A stretch of 64,000 bases of DNA from Paenibacillus sp. J31TS4 (GTDB taxonomy: Bacteria; Bacillota; Bacilli; Paenibacillales; NBRC-103111). Of the stretch, positions 1-9,425 are shown in pieces. Every line of letters begins with the position of its first letter. The stretch's first letter is position 1. Both the position numbers and the translations under genes were made by a program. The notes below the pieces were generated by a model that was not told the DNA's origin, did no database searches, and was given only the letters and a program-made list of their open reading frames with translations. The stretch spans positions 124,001-188,000 of the forward strand of contig NZ_BOSI01000002.1 in the NCBI RefSeq assembly GCF_018403265.1, written 5' to 3'.

Positions 1-311
1 GAGCTACGTTGTTCCAGCAGTTCTGGCGTGTCATTATTCCGTTGTCTACACCGGGTATCGTGACAGTTGCTGTATTTAAATTTTTAGGCTACTACAACAA
101 TTTTATGGGACCGTTCATTTACTTGAGCGATCCTGAGAAGTACCCGATAGCGGTACAAATGTATACAGCTAATAAATTAATGGAATTCAGTGCGGACTGG
201 GTAACCTTGTTTGCAGGGGTTACGATCGCTATGATTCCTTCTATTATTGTATTCGTGCTGTTCCAGCGTCTGCTTATGGAAGGCGCAACTATGGGTGGTG
301 TTAAAGGATAG
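1..311 (+). CDS. Carbohydrate ABC transporter permease, C-terminal fragment (5' end outside window)
   Basis: Membrane permease of a sugar ABC importer of the MalG/LacG class; only about the last 102 codons are present and the frame is open at base 3. The fragment starts inside the EAA loop that docks on the ATPase (A-T-L-F-Q-Q-F-W then V-I-I-P-L-S-T-P-G), followed by a transmembrane helix, a YPIAVQM stretch and a last helix ending in a short Gly-rich tail, as in MalG-type proteins. It abuts the SGNH hydrolase with no gap, so the two are probably co-transcribed and the hydrolase may act on what this transporter imports. The substrate cannot be told from this fragment. Confidence 0.85.
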   Translation, partial: ATLFQQFWRVIIPLSTPGIVTVAVFKFLGYYNNFMGPFIYLSDPEKYPIAVQMYTANKLMEFSADWVTLFAGVTIAMIPSIIVFVLFQRLLMEGATMGGVKG

Positions 312-1424
312 ATGGCGGTTCAATCGAAAGAGATCAATTTGGATCAACTTGGCGAAACGATATACCCGGAATCAATAAATGGCGAACAGTTGAGATGGCA
401 TTCTCCGCTTGAGGCACCCTTTCACCTCGCAGGCTTTCCATGGCTTGCGCAGGATGGGATTTACAGGCGACTGCCTTTGGCTTCCAGCGCAATCTTGCCG
501 CCCGCGGTTGATACGCTTGCTTATTGTACGGCAGGCGGGCAAATCCGCTTTCGGACCAATTCCTCGAGGCTGGCCATAAGGGTGCGCCTTGCCGGGCCTG
601 CCAATATGCATCATATGCCGCCTACAGGGCAGTGCGGCTTTGACTGTTACCTTGGAGAGCCGGGGGAACAGTACCTGATCGCCGCGGCGAAATTCAAGCC
701 CATGGCAAGCGAATACGAATCACAGCTGTACCAGTGGAACATAAAAAAAGACGTGGCTGTCACGTTAAACTTTCCGCTTTACCAAGGGGTAGAGGAAGTA
801 TGGATTGGTGTAGATAAGGATGCGGTCATAAGTGATGCGCCTGCCTACGCAAGCAGCGGGCCTGTCATTATATATGGAACCTCGGTCACGCAGGGAGGAT
901 GCGCCTCTCGGCCGGGTATGGCTTATTCTAATATTCTCAGCCGAATGATTCCGGTAGAGTTTGTGAATCTTGGCTTCTCCGGAAATGGAAAGGGCGAGCC
1001 AGAGCTCGCGCATATTCTTTCACAAATCGATGATCCGGCGCTTTACATTCTCGATTATGAAGGGAATACGGGCGAGGCTGATAACATCGCACGATCGCTG
1101 CCTGTATTCATCCGAATTTTGAGAGAGCGTCATCCGGAAGTTCCTATATTAGTAGTCTCCAGGATTCGCAATGCCGGAGATCGATTCTATAAGGAGAGGA
1201 GGGAGCTTAGCAGCCGCCGCAGACTCATTCAAATCGAAACGGTTGAACAGAGGCGGGCGGAGGGAGACAGCAATATCCATTTCATGGATGGTTCTAAGCT
1301 GCTTGGAGAGGATTCAGTAAGTGAGTGCACGGTGGACGGCATACATCCAACCGACCTCGGATTTTTGCGCATGGCACAGTCTCTTGCACCTATGATTAGG
1401 ACATTGTTACGACTAACAAGATAG
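312..1424 (+). CDS. SGNH/GDSL-type hydrolase (probable carbohydrate esterase)
   Basis: Predicted cytoplasmic esterase of 370 residues with no signal peptide. The SGNH blocks are visible: G-T-S with nucleophile Ser191, the second-block Gly/Asn in FSGNGKG (223-226), Asn251 in the third block, and the final D-G-I-H with Asp341 and His344. The first ~175 residues form a beta-rich N-terminal domain, as in two-domain SGNH sugar esterases. The ATG follows the permease stop directly, with AAAGGA just upstream, so translational coupling is likely. Deacetylation of an imported sugar is an inference from context; the substrate is unknown. Confidence 0.8.
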   Translation: MAVQSKEINLDQLGETIYPESINGEQLRWHSPLEAPFHLAGFPWLAQDGIYRRLPLASSAILPPAVDTLAYCTAGGQIRFRTNSSRLAIRVRLAGPANMHHMPPTGQCGFDCYLGEPGEQYLIAAAKFKPMASEYESQLYQWNIKKDVAVTLNFPLYQGVEEVWIGVDKDAVISDAPAYASSGPVIIYGTSVTQGGCASRPGMAYSNILSRMIPVEFVNLGFSGNGKGEPELAHILSQIDDPALYILDYEGNTGEADNIARSLPVFIRILRERHPEVPILVVSRIRNAGDRFYKERRELSSRRRLIQIETVEQRRAEGDSNIHFMDGSKLLGEDSVSECTVDGIHPTDLGFLRMAQSLAPMIRTLLRLTR

Positions 1425-1441
1425 ACGACAGGAACAGCCTG

Positions 1442-1480
1442 CAGCCCTATAATTTTTTCGGTGTAGGGGCTGTTTGTTTC
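1442..1480 (+). terminator. Probable intrinsic terminator after the permease-hydrolase operon
   Basis: CAGCCCTA (1442-1449) pairs with TAGGGGCTG (1464-1472) with one bulged base, followed by TTTGTTTC. It lies just after the hydrolase stop. The following 119 bases up to the next start show no clear sigma-A promoter. Confidence 0.6.
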
Positions 1481-1599
1481 TACGCTTCACTCAGCATTCA
1501 ATATGGACACTCAAGGATCGCATCTGGACATCTGCCTTTGATGAGCTGGTATATAAGGGGCCGATGTTACATTTTGAGTCGAAATGGAGAGGGATTTGA

Positions 1600-4500
1600 T
1601 TGAAGTCTCAAAGGAAACGTTTGCCTTTCATAGTGAAGAATTGTGTTATTGCAGGAGTTGTTAGTCTTTGCTGCGGCATTTCCGCATTCGCGGTTTCGGA
1701 AGAAGAGGCTGCTTACAAGAAAGATAGGCCGGAACAGTTAGGATATTCCTTGTTCAAAGGTCACATGCATACCCATACCTCTCTCAGTGATGGAATATTG
1801 TTACCTGATGATGCTTACAAGTATGTGAAAGCTAATACAGATTTTGATTTTTATGCAGTGACGGAGCACGACGTGACTTATGACATGAGTACGGGCAGTG
1901 ATTTTATTACGAATGTTCAAGACTCTTATTCTAACGAATACAAATTGCTGCATGAGCAATCAGATGCTCACAATAGGGATAACGAATTTATTACGCTGCC
2001 TGGTACGGAAGTTACTTGGTACGATGAATCGGGCCATATGAACTTATTTAATGCCCCATGGTTTGCAAGGACGCATGGACTAGGTGCGGATGGCACGTGG
2101 GGCTGGGGCGACATAAAATACGACTTGCCAACCTTTTACGCAAGACTTGCTCAAGATCCTAATGTCATTGCTCAATTTAATCATCCACGCTTGTCAGGAA
2201 ACTGGAGTTTCAATGAATTTAAACACTATAACCGAGAAGTTGACCGAAATATTAATATGATGGAATACAAATCCTCAAACGATTTTGCAGTCTATACCAA
2301 GGCATTGGATCGAGGCTGGCATATTTCTCCTGTGTTTGGCGGAGACGAGCACAAAGGGAATTGGGGGATGGTTCAACCCCATGTAACCGGTATGTGGGCG
2401 GATCGTTTAACTAGAGAAGACCTTTACGAGGCGATGCGAAATCACCGCACCTATGTATCATTCGATCGTAATTTAGAGTTGGCGGTTTCGGCAAACGGGC
2501 AGATGATGGGGGCGATCCTTCCAGCTGATACAAACGAAATTGCTCTTAATGTACGGATAAAGGACCCTGACGCTAACGATTATTTGGATAAAGTTGTTGT
2601 TTACAAAAACAGCGGTGAAATCGTCAAGGAGTACCGCAATATTGCCAGCAATCAATTTGAAATGAAAGAAACCTTTGCAAGTAAGGATGGGGATTATTTC
2701 ATCGTTAGAGCTTTCCAAGCAGACGGTGAAGAAGCTATCAGTGCTCCAATTTGGATTGGTGAGGAAACGAGGGGGACGGTGCATGCACCTGAAATTACGG
2801 TCCATGGACAATTTCCGGACTCCATCAAACTTGGGGATCAAGTAGAAGTGCTGAGCGCTTCGGCGACGGATCATCGCGGGCAATCTTTATCGGTAGAAGC
2901 AACCGTATTAAATGATAAGGGTGAAGTAGCCGTAGTAGATCAGCATTTCAAGGTCGACATGTATGGAGAATATTTCATTAAGTATGCAGCAACCGACTCT
3001 CAAGGAAATACACGTGTTGAACTTGTCCGGCTGCTTGTTGATCAACAAAATCTAGATGCGGATAAAATTTTAAATGAATTTCAACCCATTGTTAATGTAG
3101 GTGCAAATGAACACGAGGTAGGAATAAATGTAGTGACCGATAAGGCATTAGAAACATCGTATATCCAGTATAAACCCGAGTCAGAGGCGATGTGGGATCA
3201 TGCCGCAGTGGTACAGGCGGAAGTCTCTTATTTTCAAGTCGCATATGGCGACACGTATGCAAACAGTAATTATCGTGTGCTTGCAGCCCACGAAGCTAAA
3301 TTAGCAAATCTCGACTTGGGTACCAAGTATGACTACCGGTATGGAAGTTCACCGACTGGACCTTGGAGCAGCAGTTATAGCTTTAGGACCGCGCCAGCTT
3401 CAGAGCAAGCCGTTATGTATGTGATGGGGGATCTTGAGGTTCCAGATCGAAAACCGGAAAGTTTCCGGCTCTTTAAAAACATGCTGGACGTTCTGAAGGA
3501 GAAAAATGCAAACGGACGGACTGTGATTCAAGTCGGAGATTTGGCCCATCTTGGCGGCAACATTTCTGCATGGAATGATGTGTTTACCAACATTTACAAC
3601 AACGACATGAATCTGATTTCTGCTCCTATCGCCGGAGACCGTGAACGGGTGACGGATCGGAAGTTTGGGGCATTCTCTGGGTATTTCAACCTTCCGAAGA
3701 ACGGGGAAGGCAGTTACCGGGAAACGAATTATTCGTTTGATTATGGCGATATGCACATTGCTGTTCTGAATTCTGTACTGGATTTCGACAAGCAGCTAAC
3801 ATGGCTGGAAAAAGATTTACGGGCAACCGATAGAAAGTGGAAAATCGTTATGGGGCATTATCCTTATTATGGCGGTCAATCTAGCGATGAGACCGGCATG
3901 GACATTATGAGAGTGAAATTGTCCCAGGCATTTGAAAGACTTGGCGTTAGTTTGTACATGGGCGGTCATGATCATGTGTATAAACGGACAACCATACGAA
4001 ACGGTGTAAAAGATATATCGGAAAAAGCGATGAATCTAGGGACAACCTTTGTGACAGTAGGTTCATCAGGTCCAACGTTTTATGATAATAAATCATTTGA
4101 CTGGGATCATATCGTTTATGATGAAAAGAAACAGACAGGTGTTATTTTAGAATCAAACGATCAATCTCTCACTTTGAAAGCTTACAACAGCGACGGTGTT
4201 GAAATTGATTCCTTTACGATTAAACAACCTGAAAATTATATTAACTTAACAAGCGCGATTGTAGAGAATAACGTCTTGAAGGGAGTTGGAGTCTTAAATT
4301 ACCCGAATTCGCTTGAACGTGTCACCGTTATCGGGGAAAAGCGTGATCATACAGGCGACCAGCTGTTGGAAGCGGTTATTCAAGAAGCAACATTAGAACG
4401 TCTCGGACGTGAACAAATCATCTTATTTGACAACCCTCTTGCATTTGGCGATGAACATACGATCGTCGTAAGATTGGTTAATAATCCAATCGATAGAGAG

Positions 4501-7500
4501 CCGTTAACGGACCCGTTACTAGCTAAAGAAGGAATGCTGGGCGATGGTTCGGAGCACAACCCCTATCAAATCAAAAGTGCCAGTGGACTTAATAAAATGC
4601 ATGAGTTCCCAGACAAACATTTTATTTTAGATCGGGACATTGATGGGAATGGCGTGTTTTTTGAAGCAATTGGGGCGAATGAAATTCCATTTACTGGGAC
4701 GTTTGATGGGCAAGGGCATACGATTACAGGCGTTGTCGTCTCCTCGGGCGGTGCGGGCCTCTTTGCCCTTAACGAAGGGATTATTCGAAATGTAGGAATA
4801 ATCAATGCTGACATTGATGTTCGCCGAAGTAATGTTGGGATCCTGGTTGATCAGAATGATGGATTAGTGGAATACGTCTACAGTACTGGATCGATTAGAG
4901 GGAATTCTACAGTTGGCGGGCTTGCGGGCTTCTCGAACGGTATCGTAAGAGACAGTTATTCAACAGCTCGTGTCAGTGCTCGCGGAAAGCAAGCCGGCGG
5001 TGTTATTGGGATTACAAACCGGGGCAGTCTAACAGAACGGGTCTATGCAACGGGAGCCGTTAGAGCAGAAGAATCAAATGCTGGCGGCATCAGCGGATAC
5101 GGATATAACAATACGGTCATCCAAAATAGTATGGCATTAAATCCATCTATCATTACAGGTACTGCTTCTAATAGAATTGTCGGCAGAGTTTTAGCTGGAG
5201 AAACAGCAACTCTAGTAAATAATTACGCGGATGAAGCTATGTTTGTCAGCAGTGAGAGTGTTACCGTGAATGATCCGAACAATGAAAAAGGGCAGGGTGT
5301 CCGTAAAGAAGCATTCACGAAGCCATCCTTTTTCATAGAGACCCTTGGTTGGGACTTTGATTCGATCTGGATCTGGAATAAAGATGCCATGCGTCCATTA
5401 CTGAAAAACAATTTGGAACAAATTAACGAAAGTAATATTCCAAAGCCGAAGATGGATCAAAACGAAGATGGTTCCTACATCATCCGTTCGATTAATGAAT
5501 TAAAGACCATTTCAGAATTTCCAAATGAAAATTATATATTGGAAAATGATCTCGATTTTGAAGGGAAGCTTTTTGAACCCTTATTTAAGGGGACGCCTTT
5601 CCTTGGCACATTTGATGGAAATAATAAAACTTTAACCAATTTTAAATCAGCAACCGGGGGCTTATTCCATCTAAATGGCGGCATGATTAAAAATATTGCT
5701 ATGGTGGATGCGAGCGTCACCGGCGGGAGTAATATAGGCATACTCGTTAACACGAACAATGGCAAGATAGAGAATAGCTATGTAACGGGTTCAATCACAG
5801 GCTCCAGCACAGTGGGCGGTCTAGTGGGCTACTCCAATGGCGTCGTGAGAAATAGTTATTCTACTGCAGATGTAACTGCTCAAGTAAGTCAGGCTGGCGG
5901 ACTAATCGGAATTACGAACTCGGGCAGTTTAACGGAAAACGTATATGCGACTGGAACCGTCCGAGCGCTTACGAGCAATGCAGGCGGAGTGACTGGCTAC
6001 GGGTATAACAATACCGTCGTCAAAAATGTCATTGCCCTTGGTCCTTCCGTTACGGCGCCAACCATGGCGAACCGTGTAGTGGGACGGGTTCTTGCCGGTC
6101 ATACGGCAACGCTTGAGAACAATTATGGGTTCGACGGCATGATTGTGGATAAAGAAGGCGAAAGTGTTGCAGCTGCCAACAACAGAAAAGGGTTAGGGTT
6201 ATCCCAACAACAGGTTGAAGATCCCAGTACGTATAGCAATAAATTGAATTGGGATTTTAATTCGGTTTGGATGTGGAATGATACTTTAAAACGCCCGGTA
6301 TTGAAGAGTATTCCTGAAAAGACCAAAGAGCCGGTTGTGCCTTTAGAAAGAAATGAAGCAGGCTATTACAAAATCAAATCCATTGCTGATTTGAACGTTA
6401 TGGAGAAATTCCCAGTAGAAAAGTATATTTTAGATGTGGATTTGGATTACTCTGGACAAACAGCTGAGTCCCTTTTTAAAGTTGTTCCGTTCAGCGGTGT
6501 TTTGGATGGCGATGGGAAGAAAATTTACAATTTTACATCTTCAAGCGGCGGCCTGTTTCATGTCAATGGCGGAGTCATCAAAAATATAGCTATGGTGGAT
6601 GCAACCGTCACGGGCGGGAGCAGAATAGGCATACTCGTCAATACGAACAATGGCGAGGTAGAGAATAGTTTTGTGACAGGCTCCATTACGGGGTCCAGCA
6701 CAGTGGGCGGTCTTGTAGGCTATTCCAATGGCGTCGTGAGAAACAGCTATTCCCTAGCCAATGTAACGGCCCAAGTAAGTCAGGCCGGCGGACTGATCGG
6801 AATTACGAACGCGGGCAGTTTAACGGAAAACGCATATGCGACTGGAACGGTCCAAGCGCTTACGAGCAATGCAGGCGGAGTGACAGGCTACGGGTACAAT
6901 GGTACGGTCGTTAGAAATGTTATTGCCCTCAATCCATCCGTCGTGACGCCGACTATGGCGAATCGTGTGATGGGACGAGTGCTTGCGGGGAACACCGCCA
7001 CTCTCGAAAACAATTATGCTTTTGACGGTATGATTGTGAATAAAGAAGGTGTTGCGGAAGGAGCATTAACAACCCTTAAAGGCTTAGGACTTTCCACAGC
7101 TGATGTGGAAAATCCATCAACCTATACAGACAGGTTAGGGTGGAACTTTACCAATATCTGGATGTGGGATAATGTTGTTAAACGGCCTGTTTTACAATCT
7201 GTATCCGAAGACCGTGAGGAAGAACCCGTTACACTGATTGGGCTTGAATTCGAAGGGGCAGCTTCCCTAGTCGTTGGAGAGATTGGTCAAACCGTGACTA
7301 CCGCTGTGTACAGCGATGGAAGCCGTGGCAAGGTGGAGATAAACGTCATCTATACAAGCAGTAATCCTAGTATAGCGGAGATCAGCGCCAGCGGCGCAGT
7401 AACGGCGAAGTCGGAAGGGACCGTGCTCATCACGGCAGAGTATAGCGGCCTCCTTGCATCCTACGAGCTAAACGTTGTTAAGAAAGAGGGCGAACCTGAG

Positions 7501-7791
7501 CCGACGAAGAACCTGATTCGCTTGGAGCTTAGCGGGTTGGATCCGCGTATGCAGGTAAACTCTACCTTAAGTTTAATACTCACCGCCTTTTATGAGGATG
7601 GAACAAGGCAAACGATAAGCGAAGGTGTAACGTATACAAGCAGCAAACCGCAGACAGCAACTGTATCGGAAGATGGAATAGTAACCGCTCATCATCCGGG
7701 TGCAGCAACGATAACCGCTTCTTATCAAGGCAAAACGGCCAGCTATATGGTGAGACCTAACGCAGCGGGTGGCATTTCCTTTACTCCATAG
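1600..7791 (+). CDS. Giant secreted PHP-domain / calcineurin-like phosphoesterase with beta-repeat and Ig-like modules
   Basis: A 2,063-residue exported protein starting at TTG, with GGAGAGGG about 6 bases upstream. Order of parts: signal peptide (1-32); PHP domain with metal-binding H55-x-H57-x-H59 and T-E-H-D at 88-91, continuing to a G-G-D-E-H near 250; Ig-like segment; purple-acid-phosphatase-type fibronectin domain (~500-600); calcineurin-like phosphoesterase (~606-890) with V-G-D-L, G-H-Y-P-Y-Y and G-G-H-D-H; three ~290-residue blocks of GLUG-like repeats (~980-1870), each ending W-x-F-x-x-[IV]-W-x-W; two Big_2-type Ig-like domains (~1875-2055). No SLH or LPXTG anchor is visible. Two metal-dependent phosphoesterase folds in one chain suggest extracellular phosphate-ester hydrolysis; the substrate is unknown. 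Base composition is clearly more AT-rich than downstream genes. Confidence 0.8.
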   Translation: MKSQRKRLPFIVKNCVIAGVVSLCCGISAFAVSEEEAAYKKDRPEQLGYSLFKGHMHTHTSLSDGILLPDDAYKYVKANTDFDFYAVTEHDVTYDMSTGSDFITNVQDSYSNEYKLLHEQSDAHNRDNEFITLPGTEVTWYDESGHMNLFNAPWFARTHGLGADGTWGWGDIKYDLPTFYARLAQDPNVIAQFNHPRLSGNWSFNEFKHYNREVDRNINMMEYKSSNDFAVYTKALDRGWHISPVFGGDEHKGNWGMVQPHVTGMWADRLTREDLYEAMRNHRTYVSFDRNLELAVSANGQMMGAILPADTNEIALNVRIKDPDANDYLDKVVVYKNSGEIVKEYRNIASNQFEMKETFASKDGDYFIVRAFQADGEEAISAPIWIGEETRGTVHAPEITVHGQFPDSIKLGDQVEVLSASATDHRGQSLSVEATVLNDKGEVAVVDQHFKVDMYGEYFIKYAATDSQGNTRVELVRLLVDQQNLDADKILNEFQPIVNVGANEHEVGINVVTDKALETSYIQYKPESEAMWDHAAVVQAEVSYFQVAYGDTYANSNYRVLAAHEAKLANLDLGTKYDYRYGSSPTGPWSSSYSFRTAPASEQAVMYVMGDLEVPDRKPESFRLFKNMLDVLKEKNANGRTVIQVGDLAHLGGNISAWNDVFTNIYNNDMNLISAPIAGDRERVTDRKFGAFSGYFNLPKNGEGSYRETNYSFDYGDMHIAVLNSVLDFDKQLTWLEKDLRATDRKWKIVMGHYPYYGGQSSDETGMDIMRVKLSQAFERLGVSLYMGGHDHVYKRTTIRNGVKDISEKAMNLGTTFVTVGSSGPTFYDNKSFDWDHIVYDEKKQTGVILESNDQSLTLKAYNSDGVEIDSFTIKQPENYINLTSAIVENNVLKGVGVLNYPNSLERVTVIGEKRDHTGDQLLEAVIQEATLERLGREQIILFDNPLAFGDEHTIVVRLVNNPIDREPLTDPLLAKEGMLGDGSEHNPYQIKSASGLNKMHEFPDKHFILDRDIDGNGVFFEAIGANEIPFTGTFDGQGHTITGVVVSSGGAGLFALNEGIIRNVGIINADIDVRRSNVGILVDQNDGLVEYVYSTGSIRGNSTVGGLAGFSNGIVRDSYSTARVSARGKQAGGVIGITNRGSLTERVYATGAVRAEESNAGGISGYGYNNTVIQNSMALNPSIITGTASNRIVGRVLAGETATLVNNYADEAMFVSSESVTVNDPNNEKGQGVRKEAFTKPSFFIETLGWDFDSIWIWNKDAMRPLLKNNLEQINESNIPKPKMDQNEDGSYIIRSINELKTISEFPNENYILENDLDFEGKLFEPLFKGTPFLGTFDGNNKTLTNFKSATGGLFHLNGGMIKNIAMVDASVTGGSNIGILVNTNNGKIENSYVTGSITGSSTVGGLVGYSNGVVRNSYSTADVTAQVSQAGGLIGITNSGSLTENVYATGTVRALTSNAGGVTGYGYNNTVVKNVIALGPSVTAPTMANRVVGRVLAGHTATLENNYGFDGMIVDKEGESVAAANNRKGLGLSQQQVEDPSTYSNKLNWDFNSVWMWNDTLKRPVLKSIPEKTKEPVVPLERNEAGYYKIKSIADLNVMEKFPVEKYILDVDLDYSGQTAESLFKVVPFSGVLDGDGKKIYNFTSSSGGLFHVNGGVIKNIAMVDATVTGGSRIGILVNTNNGEVENSFVTGSITGSSTVGGLVGYSNGVVRNSYSLANVTAQVSQAGGLIGITNAGSLTENAYATGTVQALTSNAGGVTGYGYNGTVVRNVIALNPSVVTPTMANRVMGRVLAGNTATLENNYAFDGMIVNKEGVAEGALTTLKGLGLSTADVENPSTYTDRLGWNFTNIWMWDNVVKRPVLQSVSEDREEEPVTLIGLEFEGAASLVVGEIGQTVTTAVYSDGSRGKVEINVIYTSSNPSIAEISASGAVTAKSEGTVLITAEYSGLLASYELNVVKKEGEPEPTKNLIRLELSGLDPRMQVNSTLSLILTAFYEDGTRQTISEGVTYTSSKPQTATVSEDGIVTAHHPGAATITASYQGKTASYMVRPNAAGGISFTP

Positions 7792-7872
7792 CATGCACCG
7801 GAACAACCGTTGCCGGTCCTGGACATGATCAACAACCCGGTTGCCGGCTCCAAAGGATTCGTCACCTGGTAA
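7792..7872 (+). pseudogene. In-frame 26-codon tail after the phosphoesterase stop
   Basis: Directly after the TAG the same frame stays open for 26 codons (H-A-P-E-Q-P-L-P ... G-F-V-T-W) to a TAA at 7870-7872. The composition switches abruptly to GC-rich at this point. It may be the 3' end of a replaced native gene or chance; there is no ribosome binding site. The remainder to 8026 holds only the terminator that follows. Confidence 0.3.
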
Positions 7873-7903
7873 CCGTTCTGCCGCGTCGGCGGCACGTCAC
7901 GTT

Positions 7904-7934
7904 AACAACCCGCCCCGTCTAGGGGCGGGTTGTT
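7904..7934 (+). terminator. Strong hairpin, probable terminator
   Basis: Perfect 13-bp stem (AACAACCCGCCCC at 7904-7916 with GGGGCGGGTTGTT at 7922-7934) and a 5-base loop. The T-tract is weak (TTCTTATG), so it may terminate poorly or mainly separate units. Confidence 0.65.
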
Positions 7935-8026
7935 CTTATGGACGCGGGACTCGTATAATAGAAGAACCTGGGCATATGCCGCAGCATACACCAATAGAAC
8001 GAAGCTTTAGAGAGGATGTGAACCAG

Positions 8027-8668
8027 ATGGCCAATACGCATACGTACACGCGCCGGGAGGAAATCGCCAACGCGGTGACTCACGGCTTCGGCTCCGTGCT
8101 GAGCCTGGCCGCCCTTGTCGTGCTGATCGTATTCGCGGCGATCAAGGGGACCGCTTTCCATGTCGTCAGCTTTACGATCTACGGCTCGGCGATGCTGCTC
8201 CTGTATCTCGCCTCCACGCTTGTCCACGCCTTCCCGGAGGGAAGGGCGAAGAACCTGCTTGAGATCGCGGACCATTCGATGATCTACGTCTTCATCGCCG
8301 GCACGTACACGCCGCTCCTGTTCCACGTCATTCAGGGGCCGCTTGGCTGGACGCTGTTCGGCATCGTCTGGGGAGTGGCACTGTTCGGGATCGTGTTCAA
8401 GTCGTTCTTCGTCAGCCGGTTTCTGTACACGTCTACCATTCTCTACATCGCGATGGGCTGGATCATCGTGCTCGCCTGGAAGCCGCTCACGGCGAATCTC
8501 GCGTCCGGAGGCGTGAATCTTCTCGTCGCGGGAGGCATCCTGTATACGGTCGGGACCGTCTTCTACGTCTGGAGAAGCTTCCCGTATCACCATGCGGTCT
8601 GGCATTTGTTCGTCCTCGGCGGCTCGGTTCTCCATTTCTTCGCGATTCTGTTGTATGTGCTGCCCTAA
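8027..8668 (+). CDS. trhA: Hemolysin III / TrhA family seven-helix membrane protein
   Basis: Integral membrane protein of the PAQR superfamily (213 residues). The T-x-R-E-E-x-A-N-A-V-T-H-G start, the A-S-T-L-V-H motif, D-H-S-M-I-Y-V-F-I-A-G-T-Y-T-P and the final H-A-V-W-H-L-F-V-L-G-G-S motif with metal-binding histidines are typical. Homologues have been linked to membrane-lipid homeostasis; the hemolysin label is historical. ATG 8027 is preferred because AGAGGA lies 10 bases upstream; the frame is open further 5' to 7841 but that part is not protein-like, and GTG 8018 sits too close to the ribosome binding site. The next gene follows after 28 bases. Confidence 0.85.
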   Translation: MANTHTYTRREEIANAVTHGFGSVLSLAALVVLIVFAAIKGTAFHVVSFTIYGSAMLLLYLASTLVHAFPEGRAKNLLEIADHSMIYVFIAGTYTPLLFHVIQGPLGWTLFGIVWGVALFGIVFKSFFVSRFLYTSTILYIAMGWIIVLAWKPLTANLASGGVNLLVAGGILYTVGTVFYVWRSFPYHHAVWHLFVLGGSVLHFFAILLYVLP

Positions 8669-8696
8669 CGGAACGAAAAAAGGGGGAACGGCATCC

Positions 8697-9320
8697 ATGG
8701 AATCCAACGAACAACGCCGCCCGGCCCTTGTCTCCGGGCGGCTGCTGCTTCGTCCGCTGGGAGAGCGGGACGCGGAGCAGGCCTTCGCCCTGCGGGTGGC
8801 GAATCGCGCGTTCCTGCAGCCATTCGAACCGGTGCGGGACGAGTCGTTCTTCACGCTGGACGGCCAGCGCGAAGTCATCGCCCGGGAAGCGGAGCAATTG
8901 GCGGCGGGAACCGCATACAGCTTCGGCGTGTTCCGGCGGGCGGCGGCCGCGGGAGAGGTGGACGAGCTGATCGGCCGCATGTCGCTGAGCAGTGTGTTCC
9001 GCGGCCCGTGGCAGAACGCCAACGTCGGGTATTTTCTCGCCGAGCACTGCAATGGGCAGGGCTATGCGTCCGAATCGCTCGGCCTTCTGCAGCGATTCGC
9101 GTTCGGCGAGCTTGGGCTGCACCGCCTGCAGGCGGCCGTCATGACGCACAACGAGCGGTCCGCCCGCGTGCTCGTCAAGAACGGCTTTCGCAAGGAGGGG
9201 CTTGCGCTCCGCTATCTCCAGATCAACGGGCAGTGGGAGGACCACATTCTGTACGCCCGGACGGCCGAGGAAGCGGCCGAAGACGGGGATAACGGCCGAA
9301 CCGCGGATCGCCCCAAATAG
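8697..9320 (+). CDS. GNAT N-acetyltransferase, RimJ/RimL-like
   Basis: A 207-residue acetyl-CoA-dependent acetyltransferase. It has the L-x-x-R-L-L-L-R-P-L start of RimJ-type enzymes, an acetyl-CoA loop around G-Q-G-Y-A-S-E, and the final N-x-x-S-A-R-V-L-V-K-N-G-F-x-K-E-G-L-A motif with a W-E-D-H-I-L-Y-A-R ending, all characteristic of ribosomal-protein or amino-acid acetylating members. ATG 8697 is chosen because AGGGGGA lies just upstream; the frame is open to 8592 but overlaps trhA. Probably co-transcribed with trhA. The acceptor is not known. Confidence 0.8.
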   Translation: MESNEQRRPALVSGRLLLRPLGERDAEQAFALRVANRAFLQPFEPVRDESFFTLDGQREVIAREAEQLAAGTAYSFGVFRRAAAAGEVDELIGRMSLSSVFRGPWQNANVGYFLAEHCNGQGYASESLGLLQRFAFGELGLHRLQAAVMTHNERSARVLVKNGFRKEGLALRYLQINGQWEDHILYARTAEEAAEDGDNGRTADRPK

Positions 9321-9321
9321 G

Positions 9322-9366
9322 AAAGAGCAAAGGCTGCAGATGAGCTGCGGCCTTTGCTCTTTTTTT
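9322..9366 (+). terminator. Intrinsic terminator after the acetyltransferase
   Basis: AAAGAGCAAAGG (9322-9333) pairs with CCTTTGCTCTTT (9351-9362) around a short inner stem, followed by a run of T to 9366. Lies 1 base after the stop. Confidence 0.85.
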
Positions 9367-9425
9367 GGCTTTGTTCGAACTTAACCGATGTCATGAAACC
9401 GATTAGCACGAAAGGGTTTCTATAG

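Noticed and set aside
7919-9245. Minus-strand frames opposite trhA and the GNAT gene
   Set aside because: High-GC shadow frames; the plus-strand proteins carry clear family motifs.
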